A DNA stretch of 64,000 nucleotides from Clostridiaceae bacterium (GTDB lineage: Bacteria > Bacillota > Clostridia > Lachnospirales > Lachnospiraceae): assembly GCA_910575435.1 (NCBI GenBank), contig CAJTGI010000011.1, positions 56,356-120,355 of the forward strand, written 5' to 3'. Both the position numbers and the translations under genes were made by a program. Below, one piece after another: positions 54,308 through 62,625 of this stretch. Positions within the stretch are counted from its first letter, which is position 1; each line of letters starts with the position of its first letter. The notes beneath the pieces were generated by a model. That model was not told the DNA's origin and did not search any database. It was given only the letters and a program-made list of their open reading frames with translations.

Positions 54308-54976
54308 ATGATAGTATTAAAAGATATTGTAAAGACATACCACCTGGGACAATCCAATGCTTTTGAGGCATTGCAGGGAGTATCTCTGGAAATCCAGGCA
54401 GGGGAAATGGTGGCAATCATGGGAACATCCGGCGCAGGAAAATCCACCCTGCTACATATTCTGGCATGCATAGACCGATACGATTCCGGAGAATATCTGC
54501 TAGACGGAACATCGCTGGATGATTTTTCCGAAAAGAAGCTGGCAGATCTCAGAAATGAGAAAATCGGCATAGTGATGCAGGATTTCGCCCTAGTAGAAAA
54601 CTTCTCCGTCATGGAAAACGTGTCAATCCCCCTAGACTTTTCAAAAAAGAAACGACATAACAAGGAAAAGAAGGCACTGGCGACGCAGGCCGTAGCATCC
54701 ACCGGAATAGAAGATCAGTTGTACAAAAAGGTGAAAGAACTATCCGGCGGGCAGAAGCAGCGGGCGGCTATCGCCAGAGCCATTATCAATAACCCAGCCC
54801 TCATTCTTGCAGATGAACCCACGGGAGCCTTGGATTCAAAAACCACGAAGGAAATCATGCATGTCTTTGGGGAACTGAACAAGAAAGGAAAGACCATCGT
54901 CATCGTCACCCATGATACGGAAGTGGCAAAGCAATGCCAGAGGATTATCAGAATCGAGGACGGCAGGGTGTTATAG
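54308..54976 (+). CDS. ABC transporter ATPase (MacB/LolD type)
   Basis: A 222-residue stand-alone ATPase: Walker A GTSGAGKSTLL, Q-loop VMQDFAL, signature ELSGGQKQRAAIAR, Walker B LILADEPTGALD, His in VTHDTEVA. Close to the LolD/MacB group, which works with FtsX-like permeases, here those at 50459 and 51512. GAGGTG lies before ATG. The TAG stop is formed at the junction with the following mobile element: its last G is the first base of that element. The uninterrupted site would have given TAA at the same codon. Confidence 0.95.
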   Translation: MIVLKDIVKTYHLGQSNAFEALQGVSLEIQAGEMVAIMGTSGAGKSTLLHILACIDRYDSGEYLLDGTSLDDFSEKKLADLRNEKIGIVMQDFALVENFSVMENVSIPLDFSKKKRHNKEKKALATQAVASTGIEDQLYKKVKELSGGQKQRAAIARAIINNPALILADEPTGALDSKTTKEIMHVFGELNKKGKTIVIVTHDTEVAKQCQRIIRIEDGRVL

Positions 54977-55034
54977 CTACTATTCACAATCGATGTGAAA
55001 AGATAAGTTCTCGCATTCGACCATAAATAGCAAC
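54976..55034. mobile_element. Short palindromic insertion element, 59 bp
   Basis: Ends GCTACTATTCAC and AAATAGCAAC, imperfect inverted repeats over much of its length. It has perfect 8-bp flanking repeats GTGTTATA (54968-54975, 55035-55042). It lies exactly between two convergent stop codons. Confidence 0.82.
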
Positions 55035-55037
55035 GTG

Positions 55038-55841
55038 TTATAACATATACTCCTCAATCACCCTGGCCACCCCTTCCTCGTCATTGGACAGCGTGACTAC
55101 ATCCGCTACCTCCTTGACTGACTCCTGGGCATTGGCCATGGCGACCCCCAGCCCCGCATACTCTAGCATAGCAATGTCATTGAAACTGTCCCCACAGGCA
55201 ATTACATCTCTCCTATCCATGCCCAGCCTCTCCACCAACGAAGCAATCCCCTCTGCCTTATCCGTCCCCGCCGGTATCATTTCTACAAAAAAAGGCTCTG
55301 AGCGCAACACCGTCACCCTGTCGCCAAATCGCTCTCGAAGACGCTCCGCAATTTCTAATGCATGCGCTTCCGGCACAGTGCCCATACATTTAGTCACCGG
55401 CTCTGCCACCAGATCCATGGGACGCTCTGGGTGAAAGATTTCCAGATGGTTGATGGCGGCGGCATATTCCATATGTTCGTCATGTCTGCTCCCCGCCACG
55501 ATTCCCGGCCCCGCATAAGTATAGATGCCAATGCCCAGTTCCTCCGCAAAGGCGAAAATCTCTGCCACCAACTCCCTTGGGAGCGTCTTCTCATAAATAT
55601 GTTCCCCCGTCTTACAGTCAATCAATACGCCCCCATTGCAGGCGATAGCATAGCCGCCAGATTTCTCCAACTCCAATGTCCTCACCACGGGCATCACCCC
55701 CGGCACGGGCCTTCCCGTAGCCAGGGCCAGGACGTGTCCCGCCTCCTGCATCTTCCGCAGCGCCTCCCTGGTTCTCGGCGTGATTTCCTTCCTGCTGTCG
55801 GTCAAAGTTCCGTCCAGGTCTACTGCCAATATCTTCTTCAT
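55038..55841 (-). CDS. Cof-type HAD phosphatase
   Basis: A 267-residue HAD IIB enzyme: ILAVDLDGTLTD (nucleophile Asp), LATGRPVPGV (motif II), Lys in GTDKAEGI (motif III), and ACGDSFNDIAML (motif IV). The cap between is the alpha/beta type of Cof proteins, which dephosphorylate sugar phosphates, FMN or pyridoxal phosphate. The start is ATG 55841 after AAAGGTG. Its TAA stop is supplied by the right target duplicate of the mobile element. It was originally overlapping tail-to-tail with the ABC ATPase gene. Confidence 0.93.
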   Translation of the reverse strand: MKKILAVDLDGTLTDSRKEITPRTREALRKMQEAGHVLALATGRPVPGVMPVVRTLELEKSGGYAIACNGGVLIDCKTGEHIYEKTLPRELVAEIFAFAEELGIGIYTYAGPGIVAGSRHDEHMEYAAAINHLEIFHPERPMDLVAEPVTKCMGTVPEAHALEIAERLRERFGDRVTVLRSEPFFVEMIPAGTDKAEGIASLVERLGMDRRDVIACGDSFNDIAMLEYAGLGVAMANAQESVKEVADVVTLSNDEEGVARVIEEYML

Positions 55842-55934
55842 TCCGCACCTTTCTATTTCCAAATATAATCGCATCCATGAATTTACATACTTCCAATGAT
55901 GCCGACCATACCAACACGGCAATCCAATTTTATG

Positions 55935-56375
55935 CTATATGTTTCTCTCTACATTCAGCACCTTCATCAAAGCCTCTTGAAGCACTCTGGAAACATTGAT
56001 TCCCGCATGTTCTGCCTCATAGTTTAACCAGCTGGGGAGAGCCACGTTCCTCCTCACCGTTTTCATATCTATCTTTTTTCTATACTCGGAAAAATTAACA
56101 TCCACATATGTCAAAATCCCTTTTGATAAGTCCAAATCTGTTGCGCCCTGTCTTACTTTTTCCACCGCAGCCATCTGTTCAGATGGTTCCGGAATATTTT
56201 CCTGATGATCCTCCATGGAAATCCCGGTTGCACCAATAGCATCCCTTGCCATTTCCATTGCATCCGCAAAACTTTCCCCTTCCGTATAAATATCCAAATC
56301 AGGTACGCACGCCAAAAAAGGATGCTCAGACCCATCATTCATATCAAGGATAAAAGTTGGATACGCCCGCTTCAT
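55935..56375 (-). CDS. hicB: HicB antitoxin
   Basis: 146 residues. The N-terminal HicB fold shows FLACVPDLDIYTEGESFADAMEMARDAI. The C-terminal part has a ribbon-helix-helix-like DNA-binding segment (NVALPSWLNYEAEHAGINVSRVLQEAL). It neutralises HicA and represses the operon. GGAGG precedes ATG by 6 bases, and hicA ends 17 bases upstream. HicA-before-HicB is the usual order. Confidence 0.93.
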   Translation of the reverse strand: MKRAYPTFILDMNDGSEHPFLACVPDLDIYTEGESFADAMEMARDAIGATGISMEDHQENIPEPSEQMAAVEKVRQGATDLDLSKGILTYVDVNFSEYRKKIDMKTVRRNVALPSWLNYEAEHAGINVSRVLQEALMKVLNVERNI

Positions 56376-56392
56376 ATGATTCCTCCCTTATA

Positions 56393-56566
56393 TTATAATA
56401 AGTTCCATTTTCTAAGTATCAATCTTGCCAAGCTTTCATTGATTTCTTTATGCCTTGGCACTTTCTCTATATTCTTCCCCCTTCTGTAAATATCATGATT
56501 GCCGCCATGCCTCTCAAAAACAAAGCCCCCATTCTCAAGCTTTTTAACCAAATCTCTTTGCTTCAT
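56393..56566 (-). CDS. hicA: HicA toxin
   Basis: A 57-residue mRNA interferase, found by reading the minus strand. It starts MKQRDLVKKLENGGFVFERH and continues GGNHDIYRRGKN, VPRHKEINESLARLILRK. The dsRBD-like fold and the catalytic His in RHGGNHDIY match HicA. GGAGGAGG lies before the ATG. Intact, full length for the family. Confidence 0.92.
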   Translation of the reverse strand: MKQRDLVKKLENGGFVFERHGGNHDIYRRGKNIEKVPRHKEINESLARLILRKWNLL

Positions 56567-56630
56567 CAAACCTCCTCCTCATAATGTATATTATACACAC
56601 TAATTACACAAAAATCAATGCATTGATTCA

Positions 56631-58493
56631 TTATTCCGATACGAACTGGCTCATATAAAGCTCCCTGTAAAATCCCCCATTCGCCAGCAATTCCTGATGA
56701 TCGCCCTGCTCGATAATCTGCCCATCCTTCATCACCAGTATCACGTCCGCATTCTGGATCGTAGATAGCCGATGGGCCACGATGAAACTGGTGCGACCCT
56801 CCATTAATTTCTGGAAGGCGCTCTGAATCTTCATCTCCGTGCGAGTATCAATAGAGGACGTAGCCTCGTCAAGGATCAGGATAGACGGCCGGCACAGAAA
56901 TACCCGGGCGATGCACAGCAGCTGCCGCTGCCCTGCGGAGAGATTCTCCCCATTCTCTTGTACTACCGTGTCATATCCATCCGGCATTCGCTTGATAAAG
57001 CTGTGGGCATGAGACAACTTCGCAGCCTGAATGGCATCCTCCCTAGTGGCATCCTCCCTTCCAAAAAGAATATTCTCTAGGATGGTTCCGTCCTTCAGCC
57101 ATGTCTCCTGAAGCACCATGCCGTACTGGCTCCTGAGATTCTCTCGGGACACTTTCCGGATATCCGTGCCATCAATATAGATAGCCCCCCTGTTCACGTC
57201 ATAGAACCGCATGAGCAGATTGATGATGGTGGTCTTGCCGCAACCAGTCGGCCCCACGATGGCTACCCGCTGTCCCGGCCTTACCTGGAGGTTTAATCCC
57301 TGAATCAGAGGTTTCTCTGCCACATAGGAAAAGTCCACATCCTGAATCCTCACGCTGCCCTGAATATCCTCCAGCCTTCTCATCTTGCAAGACGCTTCCC
57401 CCTTGGAAGGCACTTCGCCTTCGCCGAATCCTGCACCATCGCTATCACAGAGCGAGCCTCTGGCGAAAGATGCCCCCTCTGCATCTACCTCCTCCTCTTC
57501 CTCTATCAATTCAAAAACCCGCCCGGCACAGGCAAGGGCATTCTGCAGTTCGGTAATCACGCTGGAAAGTTCATTAAAAGGCTTAGTATACTGGTTCGCA
57601 TAACTGAGAAAACAGGATAAATCCCCCACGCTAAGCCTGCCCTGTATGGCAAACAATGCCCCGGTAATTCCCACCCCGGCATACACAAGATTATTGACAA
57701 AGCGGGTGCAGGGATTGGTGAGCGAAGAAAAAAACGTAGCCCGCAGGGAATACTTCTCCAGCCTTTCATTGATATCGTCAAAGCGCTTCAACGCCTTATC
57801 CTCATAGCCATATGCCTGCACCACCTGCTGGCTGCCCACCATCTCATCAATCAAATCCGTCTGCTGCCCCCTTGTCTCCGATTGCTTCTGGAACATGGAA
57901 TGAGTCTTCTTGGCGATAAAAGCCGCCACAAAGAGGGACAACGGCGTAACGAAAACTACCACCAGCGTGATCCAAACATTCTTCCGAAACATAAAAGCCA
58001 GCGTCAGCAGTATGGTCAGCACTCCGGTGAATGCCTGTGTAAATCCCATCAAGAGTCCGTCGGCAAATTGATCCACATCCGCAATCATCCGGCTCACCAC
58101 GTCCCCCACGGGATGGGCATCCAGATACTTGATTGGCAGTTTCTGTATCTTATGGAAAGCATCCTTTCTGATATCCCGCACCACCAGAAAGGTAATCCGA
58201 TTGTTGATCACATTCATCAGCCAGCCGGATATGCCCGTCACGGCAATCATGATGCCCATTTGCAAAAGAATATCCTTCAAATCTGCAAAATTCACTCTTC
58301 CCCTGTCAATCATCACATCTACCGCATCCCCTGTCAGCAGTGGAAGATACAAAGTGGTAACCACGCTGACAAAAGCGCACAGAAGGGATAGCACTGCCAA
58401 AAACATGTAGTGTTTGATATACCTGCATACTTTCTTTATCGTATCCCACTGAGACATCCTTTTTTCCCGCCTCTCCATTTTCCAATCTGACAT
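56631..58493 (-). CDS. Multidrug-type ABC exporter, second half-transporter
   Basis: 620 residues: six-helix membrane domain, then ATPase with Walker A VGPTGCGKTTII, signature NLSAGQRQLL, Walker B ILILDEATSSIDT, VAHRLST. Between the two lies an unusual linker of some 45 residues rich in Glu, Gly and Ser (EEEEEVDAEGAS, GEGEVPSKGEASCK). The start overlaps the preceding stop (TAATG). It pairs with the 58493 gene product as a heterodimer of the LmrCD/BmrCD kind. Substrate unknown; the AraC regulator upstream suggests induction by a compound. Confidence 0.94.
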   Translation of the reverse strand: MSDWKMERREKRMSQWDTIKKVCRYIKHYMFLAVLSLLCAFVSVVTTLYLPLLTGDAVDVMIDRGRVNFADLKDILLQMGIMIAVTGISGWLMNVINNRITFLVVRDIRKDAFHKIQKLPIKYLDAHPVGDVVSRMIADVDQFADGLLMGFTQAFTGVLTILLTLAFMFRKNVWITLVVVFVTPLSLFVAAFIAKKTHSMFQKQSETRGQQTDLIDEMVGSQQVVQAYGYEDKALKRFDDINERLEKYSLRATFFSSLTNPCTRFVNNLVYAGVGITGALFAIQGRLSVGDLSCFLSYANQYTKPFNELSSVITELQNALACAGRVFELIEEEEEVDAEGASFARGSLCDSDGAGFGEGEVPSKGEASCKMRRLEDIQGSVRIQDVDFSYVAEKPLIQGLNLQVRPGQRVAIVGPTGCGKTTIINLLMRFYDVNRGAIYIDGTDIRKVSRENLRSQYGMVLQETWLKDGTILENILFGREDATREDAIQAAKLSHAHSFIKRMPDGYDTVVQENGENLSAGQRQLLCIARVFLCRPSILILDEATSSIDTRTEMKIQSAFQKLMEGRTSFIVAHRLSTIQNADVILVMKDGQIIEQGDHQELLANGGFYRELYMSQFVSE

Positions 58494-60349
58494 TATGCCC
58501 CCTCCTTTCCTTCTTTCTGAAATTGAAACTCATGAATCTCCCGGTACACCTGACACTTCTCCACTAATTCCTCATGCCTTCCCATGGCAATCACCTTGCC
58601 ATCCTCCAGCACCAAGATCTGGTCCGCATGGCGGATGGATGAAGTCCTCTGGGACACCATAAATATCGTGGGATGATAATCCAATTTCCGCAGCCCCGCC
58701 CGAAGCTTGGCATCCGTGGCGTAATCCAGAGCGGAAGTGCTATCGTCAAATATCAGGATTTCCGGCTTCCGAACCAGCGCTCTTGCAATGGTCAGCCGCT
58801 GCCGCTGGCCACCAGAAAGGTTCCTGCCTCCCTGGGCCACATGGCTTTCCATGCCCTTTTCCTTCTTTTCCACAAATTCCATGGACTGGGATATTTCCAG
58901 AGCCTCCCGCAAATCCTCCTCCGTGGCATCCTCATTCCCCCACAGCAGATTTTCCCGAATCGTTCCCCGGAACAGCACCGCCTTCTGCATCACGATTCCA
59001 ATCTTCTGACGCAATGCATGCAAATCCTGCTGCCGAACATCTACGCCATCCACTAGCACCCTTCCCTGGCTGACATCGTAGAATCTGGGAATCAGATGCA
59101 CCAAAGAACTCTTCCCCGAACCCGTGCCGCCGATAATCCCTATAGTCTGCCCCGGCTCTGCCACCAGGCGGACGCCCTCCACGGAAGGCTCCTTCGCCCC
59201 GGCGTAGCACAGAGCCGCATCCTCAAAAATCGCCTGACCGCGCAGATTCCCTGCCTCTCCAATGCTTCCCTTGCCACCAGAATGTTCTTCTTCATCCTGC
59301 AAAGAAATCTCTTTCTCTTCCAAATCCTCTTTGCCCTTCCGTTCAAAATTTCCATCTGCACAATCAGACATGCCACCTAATTCCCCAGGCATCTGTATAG
59401 AGAAAGCAGGATTCACCTCCAGGATTCCCTGAATCCTCCCGGCACAGGCAAGGGACTTATTGGTCAGCACGATGGTATTAGCCAGTTTAATTAGTTCCAC
59501 CAGTATCTGGGACAGGTAATTGATCAAGGCAATAGTCTGCCCCTGGGTCAGGGAGCCCACCTGTATCCGCAGGCCGCTAGTCCAGAGAAGAGCCACCAAC
59601 GCCCCATTCACCATCACATATGTCACCGGATTGGTCAGTGCCGATATCCTCCCCACGAAGAGCTGGGCTCTGGCAAGCATGTTATTCTCCTCCCGATATT
59701 CCTGCTCCTCCTCCCGCTCCCGGTGAAAGGCGCGTATGACCCGCACGCCAGTAAGATTTTCCCTTGTAGTGGAAAGCACCTGATCCAATAACCCCTGGGT
59801 CTTACGATACAAGGGCATGCTGATGCCCATAATGCCAAAAACCACCAATGCCAGCCCGGGGATAGCCACGGTAAAAATCAACGCCGCCTTCACATCAATG
59901 AAAAAAGCCATAATCATCGCCCCGAATACGATAAAGGGCGAGCGCAAGAACAGGCGCAGAGCCATATTCACCCCAGACTGCATCTGGTTAATGTCGCTAG
60001 TCATGCGGGTAATCAGCGTAGATGTGCCAATCTGGTCAATATCCCCGAAAGACAGCGACTCGATGTGGGAAAAGAGAGCATGGCGCAACTTCGCAGCAAA
60101 TCCCACCGCCGCCTTGGCTGCATAATACTGGGCAACCACGGAACAGGCTAGACCGATTATCGCTAGCAGAATCAGCAATCCTCCATAGCGGAGAATCTGC
60201 CCCCCATCCCTTCCGCCAATTCCCCTGTCAATCATCGCTGCCGTCACAAGGGGAACCGTTAAGTCAAAAAGAGACTCCAGCAGTTTAAATAAAGGCCCCA
60301 GAATACATTCCTTCTTATAATCCCTCAAATAAATCAATAATTTTTTCAT
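58493..60349 (-). CDS. Multidrug-type ABC exporter, first half-transporter
   Basis: 618 residues: six membrane helices, ATPase with Walker A IIGGTGSGKSSLV, signature NLSGGQRQRL, Walker B ILIFDDSTSALD (Asp in place of the catalytic Glu: DDS, so this site is degenerate) and VSQRTSS (Gln in place of the switch His). These changes mark the non-hydrolysing site of a heterodimeric exporter, with full sites in the partner. It has its own Glu/Gly-rich linker of about 50 residues (KGKEDLEEKEISLQDEEEH). One-base overlap with the next gene. Confidence 0.95.
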   Translation of the reverse strand: MKKLLIYLRDYKKECILGPLFKLLESLFDLTVPLVTAAMIDRGIGGRDGGQILRYGGLLILLAIIGLACSVVAQYYAAKAAVGFAAKLRHALFSHIESLSFGDIDQIGTSTLITRMTSDINQMQSGVNMALRLFLRSPFIVFGAMIMAFFIDVKAALIFTVAIPGLALVVFGIMGISMPLYRKTQGLLDQVLSTTRENLTGVRVIRAFHREREEEQEYREENNMLARAQLFVGRISALTNPVTYVMVNGALVALLWTSGLRIQVGSLTQGQTIALINYLSQILVELIKLANTIVLTNKSLACAGRIQGILEVNPAFSIQMPGELGGMSDCADGNFERKGKEDLEEKEISLQDEEEHSGGKGSIGEAGNLRGQAIFEDAALCYAGAKEPSVEGVRLVAEPGQTIGIIGGTGSGKSSLVHLIPRFYDVSQGRVLVDGVDVRQQDLHALRQKIGIVMQKAVLFRGTIRENLLWGNEDATEEDLREALEISQSMEFVEKKEKGMESHVAQGGRNLSGGQRQRLTIARALVRKPEILIFDDSTSALDYATDAKLRAGLRKLDYHPTIFMVSQRTSSIRHADQILVLEDGKVIAMGRHEELVEKCQVYREIHEFQFQKEGKEGA

Positions 60350-60441
60350 CTTCTAACTTTCCACCTCATTTATATTATTTCTTTAAAGATAAGTTACTCC
60401 AATTCTTGAAATTATCAGAACGCTTCCTCCTAATTATCCAT

Positions 60442-61233
60442 TCATGTGACAGTCCCCCGCTTCCTATATTCAGAAGGCGACATTCCCGTTGCCTTCTTAA
60501 ACTGCTTGGAAAAATGATAGATATTGTCATATCCCACCTTTGATGCCACCTCTCCTACGGAATAATCCTGAGACCGCAGTAGGAATTTCGCCTGATTCAT
60601 TCTCTCGCTCAGCAAATTCTGCTTCGGGCTCACATGAAAAATAGAAGTATAGATATGGCTGAACCTAGACGGGCTTAATCCCAAGAGGTTTGCCATATCA
60701 TCTATAGTCCAAGGCTGATCCAGATGGGACATAATAATAGAGCGGACCTGACGGAACTGCTGCTCCTTCACATGGAAATCCCTCGCCCCTCCTAATTTCT
60801 GGTTGTACAGTCTGGACAGATGCAGCAGCAATTCTCTCATCAAGGCATCCAGCATATAAACGCTATTTTTATCCTTCATAAAAAATTCCTGTTCAATCCG
60901 CCGAACTCGGTCGTGCACATCCTCCGAATTCTCCACCTGAAAGGGGGTATTCAGCGGGAAATTAATTTCCTCCAAAAATGATCCCATATCTTCTCCAGAA
61001 AATTTTACCCAGTCGTTGGAAAATCCCAAAAAAGGATGAAAGTATCGCTGAGGATAGGCTGGAGCATACAAGATCGCAGTGCCGCTCTCATACAACTGCT
61101 CATCGCCATCCAACTCCAAATACACTTCCGACAGAAAGAACAGCAACCAGTAGTGCTGGTCTCCCTCCGGCATATTGATGGAATGCTTCTTTCCGTTTTT
61201 ATAATTAATGCCCACATAGTCTAGCGTAAACAT
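60442..61233 (-). CDS. AraC-family regulator with cupin sensor
   Basis: 263 residues from ATG 61233, which follows AAAGGAG; an earlier ATG lies before that site. An N-terminal AraC cupin (residues 1-150; GDQHYWLLFFLSEVYLELD, ILYAPAYPQRYFHPF) precedes a double helix-turn-helix (WTIDDMANLLGLSPSRFSHIY; YSVGEVASKVGYDNIYHFSKQF). It lies 92 bases before the ABC exporter operon in the same direction and likely controls it in response to a sugar or similar ligand. Confidence 0.93.
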   Translation of the reverse strand: MFTLDYVGINYKNGKKHSINMPEGDQHYWLLFFLSEVYLELDGDEQLYESGTAILYAPAYPQRYFHPFLGFSNDWVKFSGEDMGSFLEEINFPLNTPFQVENSEDVHDRVRRIEQEFFMKDKNSVYMLDALMRELLLHLSRLYNQKLGGARDFHVKEQQFRQVRSIIMSHLDQPWTIDDMANLLGLSPSRFSHIYTSIFHVSPKQNLLSERMNQAKFLLRSQDYSVGEVASKVGYDNIYHFSKQFKKATGMSPSEYRKRGTVT

Positions 61234-61264
61234 TACTATCTCCTTTATCATTCATTGTACGTGT

Positions 61265-61292
61265 ATTATAGCACAAAATGACAAATTGACAA
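61265..61292 (-). promoter_or_regulatory. Promoter of the AraC-type regulator gene
   Basis: On the minus strand TTGTCA, 16 bases, TATAAT, 32 bases before the ATG. Confidence 0.55.
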
Positions 61293-61344
61293 CCTTATAT
61301 TTATTTTATTTTCATCAAATGACGGAGAAAATATTATAATTAAT

Positions 61345-61373
61345 TTGCACTCTCCCCATATTTTATTTATAAT
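61345..61373 (+). promoter_or_regulatory. Promoter of the THUMP methyltransferase gene
   Basis: TTGCAC, 17 bases, TATAAT, 32 bases before the ATG. Confidence 0.55.
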
Positions 61374-61405
61374 CATCATAGACTACACGAAAGGTAATTG
61401 ATAAT

Positions 61406-62554
61406 ATGAAACAATTTGAGCTAATCGCCCCCTGCCATTTCGGCTTGGAGGCAGTATTAAAGAGAGAAATCCTGAACCTAGGATACGAGATACAGAAAGT
61501 GGAAGACGGCAAAATCACCTTTACCGGGGACAGCGATGCCGTCTGCCGCTCCAATATCTTCCTCCGCACCACGGAACGCATCTTAATAAAGATAGGAAGC
61601 TTTCACGCCTCCACCTTCGACGAACTATTCGAGGGCACCAAGGCACTCCCCTGGGAGCGATTCATCCCTGAGAACGGCAAATTCTGGGTAGCAAAGGCCA
61701 CTTCCATTAAAAGCAACCTTTTCAGCCCCTCGGATATCCAATCTATAATGAAGAAAGCCATAGTAGATCGCCTAAAGAAAAAATACAATGTCAATTGGTT
61801 TCCGGAAGATGGAGCAGATTTCCCCCTACGCGTAACTATTATCAAGGATGAGGTGGTGGTGGGTATCGACACCTCCGGGGCATCCCTTCACAAAAGGGGC
61901 TACCGAAAGGCAACTGTAAAAGCCCCCATCACGGAAACTCTGGCCGCAGCTCTGATCCTCCTCACTCCTTGGAACCGGGACAGAATATTAGTAGACCCAT
62001 TCTGTGGCAGCGGAACTTTCCCCATCGAGGCGGCACTCATCGGTGCAAATATTGCTCCTGGGATGAATCGATCCTTCACCTCCGAAGAATGGACGCACCT
62101 GATTCCCAGAAAACATTGGTATGATGCGGTTACCGAGGCAGAAGATGCCATCCGCAGAGACCTGCAGATGGACATCCAGGGTTACGACATCAGCCGTGAT
62201 GCCATCAAAGCTTCTATGGAAAATGCAAAGATGGCAGAGGTAGACCAATATATCCACTTCCAGCAGCGGGCATTGAAAGACTTGAGCCATCGGAAAAAAT
62301 ACGGCTTTATCATTACCAATCCCCCCTACGGGCAACGGCTGGAATGCGAGGATGGCATGCCGGAACTTTACCGCCAGATTGGCCAAGCATACAAGAATCT
62401 AGACAGTTGGTCCATGTTCCTAATCACTGCCTACGAGGATGCCCAGAGACATATCGGCAAAAAGGCAGACAAAAATCGTAAGATATACAATGGTATGATG
62501 AAGACCTACTTCTATCAGTATATGGGGCCAAAACCTCCGAGAAAGCCCCAGTAA
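61406..62554 (+). CDS. THUMP-domain RNA methyltransferase (RlmL-like)
   Basis: 382 residues. An N-terminal ferredoxin-like and THUMP domain (FELIAPCHFGLEAVLKREI; FSPSDIQSIMKKAIVDRLKKKY) binds RNA. The Rossmann methyltransferase domain has SAM motif I VDPFCGSGTFPIEAAL and catalytic motif IV NPPYGQRL, typical of N2-guanine methylation. By family it should modify a guanosine in 23S rRNA (RlmL class, without the RlmK half). AAAGGT precedes the ATG. Housekeeping gene, monocistronic. Confidence 0.95.
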   Translation: MKQFELIAPCHFGLEAVLKREILNLGYEIQKVEDGKITFTGDSDAVCRSNIFLRTTERILIKIGSFHASTFDELFEGTKALPWERFIPENGKFWVAKATSIKSNLFSPSDIQSIMKKAIVDRLKKKYNVNWFPEDGADFPLRVTIIKDEVVVGIDTSGASLHKRGYRKATVKAPITETLAAALILLTPWNRDRILVDPFCGSGTFPIEAALIGANIAPGMNRSFTSEEWTHLIPRKHWYDAVTEAEDAIRRDLQMDIQGYDISRDAIKASMENAKMAEVDQYIHFQQRALKDLSHRKKYGFIITNPPYGQRLECEDGMPELYRQIGQAYKNLDSWSMFLITAYEDAQRHIGKKADKNRKIYNGMMKTYFYQYMGPKPPRKPQ

Positions 62555-62625
62555 TATGCTTATGCGGGAGAAGTTGGTACAAAAACATCATAATACACAA
62601 TAAATAAAAGCGAAGGGAAATCGAC

